In this document: in pieces, positions 1-10,700 of the stretch
Layout of the letters: each line of letters opens with the position of its first letter
Numbering within the stretch: position 1 is the first letter of the stretch
From: Haliclona indistincta
Taxonomy: Eukaryota; Porifera; Demospongiae; Haplosclerida; Chalinidae
Length of the DNA: 64,000 nt
Direction of reading: 5' to 3'
Assembly: GCA_964017065.1 (NCBI GenBank)
Contig: OZ024790.1
Span: forward strand, 9,306,887 to 9,370,886
The notes under the pieces: model-generated
Told to the model about the DNA's origin: nothing
The model's database searches: none
Seen by the model: the letters and a program-made list of their open reading frames with translations, nothing else
Program-made: the position numbers and the translations under genes

Positions 1-206
1 ACACTCACACACTAGTCTCCCTCTAATGTAATATCTACTGGTCACGTGACTTATTATTAGGACGGAGCAGTCAACTACACTGTACTGTAATTACAGTGTA
101 TAGTTTACAATGTGCTTTTGCTCTGTAGAACTACAGAGACAATGTGTAATTTAAAATTTAAAAAAATGTTTTTAAGATTTGTAAACCAAAGAGTAGTAGT
201 GTAATA

Positions 207-1306
207 TTAGGGAGGCACGGTAGTGCCTCCCTATGTAGGGTTGAACGGAAAAACAAGATGGCGGCTACATACAATGTATTAGCGTTCAAACGCTGATATT
301 TCACCTGGTGATGAATTTTATACGTCCAAAGACACTTCGATCTGCTCTCTGGTGTTGCCCCATCTTACAGTAGGAAGGAGATTTCTTGAGATTGTTACCA
401 AAGTGACGAACCTGGAAACGGTGAAAATCGAGTTTCGTCATCTTCGTTTACTTCTTTCTTCTTTCTTTCTTCAGCGCGCCTAGCGCCTTTACGCGAGCAG
501 TGCCGAGATCAAAACACCCACGAACAGTCGAGAAATTCTCCTGGCAGGTGCCTTTTGAACTTTGTTTTTACTTTTTAGCGAAACGGCGATATAAATTCCG
601 CGAGTTCTCGATCGTGATCCATTGTCAGCTAAGTGTTAGACGCCATTATAGTGATTGCGCAATACGCACGTGACCAAGCAGTGGTTAGCGCACGTGACCA
701 AGCACTAGCTTGAGTATTGCCACGCCGTATAGATCACGGAGAACACTTATTTGTCTGGAGTCTTCGAATAACGGTAGGCTCGTATAGGATCACCATTCTG
801 CGCTTGCCAGATAAGTATAACCGCCGTACAGGTCTACAAACAAGTGTGGGCGGGGCTCGTATGCACTGCATTCATGCATACGTAGGCAACAGCACGTCAC
901 TGAAAAAAAAGGACACAAACAAGAAAATTAAAAAGATTTCTATCGAAATCAAAAGGATGTAGGGTTGTGAAATCTACCACTGGTCCACAATGTAAACTAA
1001 CAAGGAACAAGCATGGAATGGTAACACGATTGACTTGCTAACAGACCATAGATCCCTAGATCAGTGGCTGTACATAAGCTGTCACAAGCTGAATGCACAT
1101 GAGGTGTCAGTCAACAGCAACTAGCTGAACTAGCTATAGTCTGCCACAGCAGCCACTGGTGTAGGGATCTATGGTCTGTTAGCAAGTCAATCGTGTTACC
1201 ATTCCATGCTTGTTCCTTGTTAGTTTACATTGTGGACCAGTGGTAGATTTCACAACCCTACATCCTTTTGATTTCGATAGAAATCTTTTTAATTTTCTTT
1301 ACTTTA
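207..1306 (+). mobile_element. Composite fold-back element, family A copy 1
   Basis: The left end is a short perfect hairpin (GGGAGGCAC-ggta-GTGCCTCCC, 210-231), followed by a YY1-like motif AAGATGGCGGC near 254. A ~700-bp arm runs to about 920. The element ends in a fold-back: an inverted repeat of roughly 140-150 bp per arm (about 921-1070 and 1149-1300), whose inner ends read CCCTAGATCAGTGGCTG and its complement. Sister copies at 2381-3619, 7956-9756, 58710-60300 and 63432-end have the same arm-to-fold-back junction, so this is one element. No transposase is seen. Positions 1-206 upstream hold nothing I recognise. Confidence 0.75.
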
Positions 1307-1581
1307 AAGGAGACAATGTTTAATTCATTCCAATTTGTTGTGATGAATCATTGGTGTTTAATATTGGCAGGATCCCAATTTTTTTCCTGTAGTACAGGTA
1401 TAATATCTGACATTAATTTTGTTCTAAGAGGTACTTGCTGAGATTTGCTGTCTTGTAATAATGGTTATGGTTCAATTCCTTATTTGGTGTTTGAAGCAGA
1501 CACACATTTTAAATGTGCTTCAAGTATTTTTTTTGAGGAAAATCTAATAGTACTAATGCTATTTCTCTCTATCTTTCTCAG

Positions 1582-1692
1582 CTCCCACTGGTGCTCCTCT
1601 GGGATTATCGGCTACCATACCATCACGAGATCAGAACACCTCACTGTTTGTGAATTGGGAGGTATGCAGACACACACTCACAATAATGTCTG

Positions 1693-1750
<58 letters not shown>

Positions 1751-4700
1751 GCACTTACTCAGCTTTGTGAGCATTTCATAAAACTCAACCTCACATTGTT
1801 GTAGAGACGTGAACAAGTGGTTTAGCCATTAATGCAGTTGTTTGCTTAAAAATTAAAATTCACTATCTGTCTCAGCATCCACTTGAAGCAGAAAGAAATG
1901 GTATAATCACAGGGTACACTATTCGGTACTGGCCCAACATCACAAGAGAAGAGGGCGTACCACTATTCAAGTTTCAAGTCAGACTGACAAACAACAGTAC
2001 CTCTACTTTGCTAACAAGACTATTGCCAGAGAGAGTGTACTTCCTAGAGATCGCTGCTAACACCAGCGTGGGAATGGGACCTTACTCAGAAATTATCAGT
2101 GGCAGCACTGTAATATCAAGTAAGCTTGAATCAATTTTTGCCTTGTAGACATTTCTCACATGAAAAATTTTGTACAGTCCTCAAAATTGATCATCTACAT
2201 ATATAGACTTAAAGTGAAAGTTTTGTGCTGAAAATTTCTGAACAATTTCTGAAATTTCTGAATTTCTGAAAACTCTACACACCGAGATGCAAGCCAACTG
2301 AATCTGTGACTGTCAATTTTTTCCATTGGAAACCCTAGCTCCAGATCGCCAGCACTAGCCATGAACGAGATAGAATCTTGTCTATTAGGGAGGCACGGTA
2401 GTGACTCCCTATGTAGGGATGAACGAGAAAAGAAGATGGCGGCTACATACAATGTATTAGCGTTCAAACGCTGATATTTCGCCTGGTGATGAATTGTATA
2501 CGTCCAAAGACACTTAGATCTGCTCTCTGGCGTTGCCCCATCTTACAGTAGCAATTAGATTGCTCGAAATTGTTACTAAAGTGACGAACCTGGAAACGGT
2601 GAAAATCGACTTTCGTCATCTTCGTTTTCTTTCTTTCATTCTTTCTTTCTTTCTTCAACTCGCCTAGCGCCTTTACGCGAGCAGTGTCGAGACCAAAACA
2701 CCCACAAACAGTCGTGAAATTCTCCTGGCATGTGCCTTTTGAACTTAGTTTTTAGCGAAACGACGATATACATTTGACGAGCTCACGATCACGAACAGTT
2801 GTCAGCTAAGTGTTTGACGCCATTATTGTGATTACGTAATACGCACGTGACCAAACACACTTGTAGAGTATCGCCGTATGGAGAGCGCATATTGGCGTCA
2901 GGAGTCTTCGAAGAACAACTCACAGAGTAAGCTCGTGTAGTATCACCGTTCTGCTGCTTGCCAGATAGTATCACAGCCATACAGAAAATTTTTAACCAGA
3001 GTGGGCGGGGCTCGTATGCTGTGCGCATCCAGGCTGCAGCATGCATGAATGCATGAGCTAGTTTCAGTATTTAGGAGCTACAAGTTAAAGAGCAATTATC
3101 AAGAAAAGCAAACCAAATCAATGATGAAAACAAAAAAGAGATACATTATCTTGCCGAATTCGAACTGCACCAAAATTTTGAAACTCACTGTAAAAGAAAA
3201 AAGGACACAAACAAGAAAATGAAAAGATTTCTAACGAAATCAAAAGGATGTAGTGATAAAGAAATCTGCTACTGGTCCACAATGTAAACCAACAAGGAGC
3301 AAGCATGGAATGGTAACACGATTGACTTGCTAACAGACCATAGATCCCTACATCAGTGGCTGACTACAGCAGTTCTGCTAGTTGCTATTGACTGACACCT
3401 GACATGCATTGAATTGAATTTAGCTTGTGACAAAATATTAATTATAGTATAGTCAAAATGTTATGTACAGCCACTGATGTAGGGATCTATTGTCTGTTAG
3501 CAAGTCAATCGTGTTACCATTCCATGCTTGCTCCTTGTTGGTTTACATTGTGGACCAGTAGCAGATTTCTTTATCCCTGCATCCTTTTGATTTCGTTAGA
3601 AATCTTTTTATTTTCTTGTCATACTATAATCTGTACCGGAATTACACATGATTAAACTTATTGGGAGCAGTGGCGGATCCAGAGGGGGTTCCAAGGGTTC
3701 CATGGAACCCCCCTTTGCGCTCAATAATGATATTCACAAGCTATATTAAGGTAGTACAGACGCGAAAGTGTAAATTTTGAAGAATTTTTTTGTTTTTGGT
3801 GTATCTCAGAAAGTAAACTACCTGTGCACAGCAGATTTGCAAATATGGTTGTTTAGAGTATATAGCATGTCATTAAAGAGCAAGAAGTAGTGCCGATTAA
3901 TAATACAAAAAACAGCAACAGTTTAAAGACACTGACTGATTTTGACTATTTTCTGCCTAGCTATTGTCAGAAGTACTGTATGCTAGTACATTGAACAGAA
4001 AACTTAGATAAGCTAAGTTGCTAACTTTTCACCAGAAGCCGCCTCTCTAAGATAAACCACAACCCTTTGACTTCTGTTAAGAGAAGATTGGCCGACATTT
4101 TTTCAACGGATCAGCTAGCTTCTCACACTAAAGAGCTCGTGGCGGCTTTAGCCTCGTACCCAGGCTTTATTAAAAATAAGAGCCTGGTCGATACTGCACA
4201 CGCATGCGCTCAATTATGGCAGAATTTGCAATTATTTGAGTGGGTGGATGGTGGGCGTAACCATCGAATGACGTTTACTGATTGCCTGTTTGCAGCAAAG
4301 ACGTCAAAATAAGATGGCGTGCACCAAAAACCGAGCTGCAGTAGAGCCAAGCGACTCAAGTCTACAGGATTATCGGCGCCAGATCACACTGCTGTGTCGT
4401 TTGTGCCATGTACGAGCCACGCGCGCCATCGCTGTGCATAGCAAATCCAGTTATTAGCAAACTTACCGACGTATATCGTCACGAATCAGCAGTCTGTTAG
4501 AAATAACTGTTACAGATGTCAACCTGACTAACACAATTGCTATAAGTATTCACCTCTCACTTCATCACCTTCAGACTGGGTATCAGCTTCTTCAACTTCA
4601 CAAGCACACTCATTCAACACCTCGGCTGCTAGTACTGATTGCATCTCGGCTATGGCTTCTTCCAAAATCTCTCCAGTTATCTGCATTCTCAGTTTATCTT

Positions 4701-7700
4701 CTGTTAATCTTGCAGCAATATCCTTCTCCTCGCACTTTTTCCTTTCTACAGCCTCTGCTATCTTCCTTTTAGTAGCTACCAACTTGTGAAAACGCATGAG
4801 TCTTCGTTCGTCAGCAGCTTTCAACGCACCGCTTTTGTGTTCAAACACAGTAGGAATGTATGCCGGAGAAAACGGGTTGTTGCTTTTCTCTCCTCCTAGG
4901 AAATGTTCGCTGCAGATCCAGCTAGAATCGTTGGGCTTCCAGTCCTTTCGCTTTACTGCAGCCGCCCAAGCATTCCTTCATGCCTCATCTCTCGGAAATC
5001 TATAAAACTTCACTCCGGATCCCTTCTCGTATCTCCTCTTACATCCGACTGCAACGCAACACTTTCCCATACTTCAGCACTGACGGATAGCTCTCGAATA
5101 CTACAGGCTAGCTAGTTTTGACACTCAAAATGGCTACTACACCGTTTACCATGACGACATAACGCGCGCGCCGCCCATCGCAAAAGGTCTATAAACAACT
5201 GGCTAAGAAGCAGCTTGATTGTCAGCTCTAGCTCTGGATTTGATGAATAACTTTGTGATTAGCCTGCATACGCGATTGTGCTTAATCGCGTGACCTTTCA
5301 CGCTGCTATTGTCGATCGATGTCGTTCGTTTCCGCTACCAGGAGCACCCAATTGTTAAATTGTACTTCTGCTATTGTGCTAGAGCTTCAAGAAAAGACGA
5401 TACAATACAGTCATCAGAGTAGATTGCAAACAGGAGAGCTTCACGAACTGCTAAGAAAACCGATGAATAATTATTCATCACGTACTGCAAACGTGTACGA
5501 TGATAACCACCGCTACCCGCGCATGCACAAACAGTGGATACCAGGCCTTATCTCTTCTCCTCAATAGGCCTGGGTATGAGGCTAGCGCTTATACGTGAGG
5601 TGAGCCTAATAAAGAGTGCTTTTCAATGTGAGGGCTGCAGCAAAGCATATGCTTAACAGACAATATGTGTCTATAAGCGGTTTGGTACCGGTTCGCCTAC
5701 TCGCCATATTGCCTACTAAGGGCCTAAGACATTTTGTTTCGCCTACCAAAATTACAAAACAAAACCCTAAACCCTAAACCTTAAAAACCTCCTAACTGCG
5801 CAAAGTTGGGAGGGTCGTCCTAAACCAGGCCTTCGGCCCTTGGTAAGCCTAAGGATCATCGGGAAGGTCGTCCTAAACCAGGCCTTCGGCCCTAGCTAAA
5901 GATCGTCAGGAAGATCGTCCTAAACCGGGCCTTCGGCCCTAGCTAAAGATCATTGAGAGGGTCGTCCTAAAAAGGGCCTTCGGATTTCACTAAGGATCGT
6001 CGAGCTGTCCCGACTTGCTAAAAAACATTTTTTGTTTTCTAGAAAACAAAAATGTGCACAGCGGGAATCGAACTCTGGCCATCAGCATTACAAACCACCG
6101 TACTAAGCCACCAAGCCACCGGAACCAGCTGATCAGTCAGTGCTACAAACAAGCCTTTATAGTGATTCTGTATGCGCGCACGTAGAACCATTATGGTTCT
6201 GGTTAGGTACAGGAGGAATGCCGCCTAATTAATATTCATAATTCAATTAACCACGCCCACACCTGGGAACATGCCCGCGCGTACAGAATCACTATAAAGG
6301 CTTGTTTTTAGCGTTGACCGGTCAGCAGGTTCTGGTGGCTCAACGGTTTAGTATAGTGCCTTGTAATGCAATAGTATAGGGTTCGATACTCGCTGTGTGC
6401 AATTTTTTTAATGCAGAAAGTTAAGTTTTTTACCTAATTGCTCGACGATCCTTAGTGAGGGCCAGAGGGTCTGTTCAGAACAACCCTCCCGACGATCCTT
6501 AGCTAGGGCCGAAGGCCCTGTTTAAGACGACCCTCCCGACGATCTTTTTTAGGCTTACCAAGGGCCGAAGGCCCGGGTTAGGATACCCTCCCGACGGTCC
6601 TTAGGCTTATCAAGGGTCAAAGGCCCGGGTTAGGAAGACCCTCCCGACTTTGCGCAGTTAGGAGAAGGTTTTTTAGGGTTTAGTAGCTAGCAAAGAACGG
6701 GCGTAATTATGAATATTAATTAGGCGGCATTCCTCCTGTACCTAACCGGAACCATTCATTATTATAAGCCGCCAAAGGCGGCTTGCGTAGGCAAACAGCA
6801 CACCTGGGCTCTTAATAGGCAAAACGATAGTAGGCGAACCGACACTATCCCCTATAAGCGAGCAGCACCTAATAACGCACCAGTACGGTAGTTGAAAAAC
6901 AATAATATTTTTTCTATATTTTTCTGATTCAGTTGCTCCAAGCTCCTCAATAGCAGTACAGACTGCCACACCTGTTCAGCAGTCATTGGTTTCATCAACT
7001 GCAGTTGTACTCTCTTCAGTTGCTCCAAGCTCCTCAATAGCAGTACAGACTACCACACCTGTTCAGCAGTCATTGGTTTCATCAACTGCAGTTGAGATCA
7101 TCATTGTCAGCGTTTCAACAGTTTTTGGAGCTCTCTTGCTTCTCGCAGTCTGTACAATTGTGATGGTTTGTGTCATCGTAGGGATAAAACGCAGACGTCT
7201 AGACATATTTGTAAGTAAAACTTTCATATTTGTATAAATAGAGTATGTTTGCTTACCGTATGACTGGTTTTGTGGTAATTGTATTGTGCAGTAAAAGCGA
7301 TGATACGCTACGCAACTTTGTTGCCTGCAACAAATGTTGCGTGCAACATTGTTGCCTGAAATAGAACGGCGTTCTATTCGCGCAACAATGTTGCACGCAA
7401 CAAAGTTGCTTCGAATTCGCACGACGCACTACGCGATTTTGTTGCTGGCAATAGTTGCGCGCAACAAAGTTGCCTAGTGTATCATGGGCTTAAGAATGTG
7501 TTGGGAATTATATTTTGCAGTACGCATCCATTTTTGATTGATCATTTTTAGAGTCAAGTTCAAAATTAAATTCCCTCAAATAAAATTACCAGCCATAGAC
7601 GTGGTAATCTACCTGTATGTGTGTTTTTACTACCATAGCATGAACATCTAAAATTTTCTCATGCGCTCGCATGACTTTTTTGATACCCAGAAAAATGGAA

Positions 7701-10700
7701 CTCACCGTGAAGAGTGGCTGCCGGTGTTCAATAGAAATGAAATTCTTATGAGCAGCAGTTCTGTGAAAGGACCCTGTTCTGATCGCTGGGAGGTCTCGGC
7801 ACACAATGTCACCATCCACGAGAAACTAGGAGAGGGAGAGTTTGGAGAAGTCTTCAAAGGAGAGATATATTCGGAGCCCAGTAAAGGGCAGTGTGGTTTA
7901 CCTCAACAGCAAGTTGCTGTGAAACTTTTAAAAAGTTGGTTTACATGTTACTGTAAAGAAAATTAAAAGATTTCTAACGAAATCAAAAGGATGTAGGGAT
8001 AAAGAAATCTGCTACTGGTCCACAATGTAAACCAACAAGGAGCAAGCATGGAATGGTAACACGATTGACTTGCTAACAGACCATAGATCCCTACATCAGT
8101 GGCTGTACATAACATTTTGACTATACTATAATTATTTTGTCACAAGCTAAATTCAATTCAATGCATGTCAGTTGTCATTCAATAGCAACTAGCAGAACTG
8201 CTGTATTCAGCCACTGATGTAGGGATCTATGGTCTGTTAGCAATTCAATCGTGTTACCATTCCATGCTTGCTCCTTGTTGGTTTACATTGTGGACCAGTA
8301 GCAGATTTCTTTATCCCTACATCCTTTTGATCTCGTTAGAAATCTTTTTATTTTCTTGTTTGTGTCCTTTTTTCTTTTACAGTGAGTTTCAAATTTTTGG
8401 TGCAGTTCGACTTCGGCAAGATAATGTATCTCTTTTTTGTTTCCATCATTAGTTTGGTTTGCTTTTCTTGATAATTACTTTATAACTTGTAGCTCCTAAA
8501 TACTGAAACTAGCTCATGCATTCATGCATGCTGCAGCCTGGATGCACAGCATACGAGCCCCACCCACTCTGGTTTAGAATTTTCTGTATGGCTGTGAGCC
8601 TGTGATACTATCTGGCAAGCAGCAGAACGGTGATACTACACGAGCTTACTCTGTGAGTTGTTCTTCGAAGACTCCAGACACCAATATGCCTCTTCATACG
8701 GCGATGCTCTAGTGTGTTTGGTCACGTGCGTATTACGTAATCACAATAATGGCGTCAAACGCTTAGCTGACAACTGTCCGTGATCGTGAGCTCGTCAAAT
8801 GTATATCGTCGTTTCGCTAAAAACTAAGTTCAAAAGGCACATGCCAGGAGAATTTCATGACTGTTTGTGGGTGTTTTGGTCTCGACAGTGCTCGCTTAAA
8901 GGCGCTAGGCGAGTTGAAGAAAGAAAGAAGATTGTGTCTATTGACACCAATTCGTTGGTGTCAATAACGGCCACCAAAATGCTATTGACACCAACCTAAA
9001 CCTTCGGTGTCAACTATAAATGCTTATTTGTAGCATTCATTGGCCAGCAGGTTCCAGTGGCTCAGCGGTATAGTACGGTGGCCAATCGTTCAGGGTTCGA
9101 TTCTCGGTATAAGCATTTTTGTTGGTTTTTTTTGCAGAAAACTTCAGTTTTTATTAGCTGCTATGTTTTTAGCTCGAAGATCCTTAGTGAGGGCCAGAGG
9201 CCCTGTTTAGAACGACCCTCCCGACGATCCTTAGGCTTACCAAGGGCCGAAGGCCCGGGTTAGGACAACCCTCCCGACGATCCTTAGGCTTACCAAGGGC
9301 CGAAGGCCCGGGTTATTACGACCCTCCCGACGATCCTTAGGCTTACCAAGGGCCGAAGGCCCGGGTTAGGACGACCCTCCCCACTTTGCACAGTTAGGAG
9401 AAGGTTTTTTTAGGGTTTTTGGTTTAGGATTTAGGTTGGTGTCAATAGCGTTTTGGTGGCCGTTATTGACACCAACGAATTGGTGTCAATAGACACAGCC
9501 AAGAAAGAAAGAAAACGAAGATGACGAAAGTCGATTTTCACCGTTTCCAGGTTCATGACTTTAGTAACAATTTCGAGCAATCTCTTTGCTACTGTAAGAT
9601 GGGGCAACGCCAGAGAGCAGATCTAAGTGTCTTTGGACGTATACAATTCATCACCAGGCAAAATATCAGCGTTTGAACGCTAATACATTGTATGTAGCCG
9701 CCATCTTCTTTTCTCGTTCATTCCTGCATGCCTAATAGAACCGTGCCTCCCTAATAGAATCATGCTGGCTACTGACTTTCACATCTCGTTAATTTTGGTC
9801 TTGCTAATGTCCATAGCAACCACTAAAAATGCATACGAAAGTAGTCTGCAGAGGGAGAAAAATATTTTTTCTTTTGAGATGTTGATTTTTGCCGATTTTT
9901 TATCTATTGTAGCACATGCTAGCGGGACAGAAAAGAGCGATTTTTTGAAGGAGATCGATTTAATGAAGAAGATAGCAAAAGGGAACAATCCCCACGTGGT
10001 GAACATGATGGGCTGCGTGACTGTTCAAGAACCGCTGGTCTTGATAACAGAGTTCGTGGAATACGGCGATCTCCATAGCTACCTGACGTCTTGCCGTAAA
10101 CAGGTTAGTAAAAATATCTATTGCATCTATATGCTTTTAAAACACTACTACTAAAGTAATAAAAACATTTTAATCAAAATGCAAGAGATTTAGGGTTGGT
10201 ACATTTATCGAAAAAGTATGGAAACAAGATTTTGAAATGAAACAATAGCAATAATTATAATGCTACCTCCCTATTAAATAACCACAACTATCGAAAGCAG
10301 TTTTATCGCTTACCTCTTAGGATAGCCCCTAGGTAGTTAAAATATCCCTGTTGTATTGAACAGCCAAGATATACGTGAATTATTGCGTTTAGCCTAAGTG
10401 TAGCCGCCATCTTGTTTTCCGCCCAACCCTAAATATACCACGACTACCGCGTGGCATAATAGTGTAAAATAACTGTATGCTTTTAAAACACTACTACTAT
10501 AGTGTATTCCAGCTGTCAATAAAAACCCTGAGCAAGGTCTCATGGTTTCTTGGTGTGTGGGGGTGCCCAGTGTAACACTAACTATAGTACAATCCAGAAT
10601 TAATTATCGATGTCAAGAGCATCATTTTAAAGAGCATACAATGGAAGTATGCAGCACTCGACTCATAGCAGCCGAGCATATACTTGGTAACTATTGGTAG

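Noticed and set aside
4067..4312. 81-codon frame upstream of the THAP element
   Set aside because: Straddles the left inverted repeat; no family resemblance and no conserved partner copy in the window.
5762..5780. Telomere-like (CCCTAAA)2
   Set aside because: Only two units, at the end of a repeat module also seen near 6670 and 9415; not a chromosome end.
6325..6400. Functional tRNA genes (also 6060-6130, 9050-9115, 35795-35860)
   Set aside because: A- and B-box-like sequences are present but acceptor stems do not pair well and each sits in a repeat element; treated as tRNA-derived.
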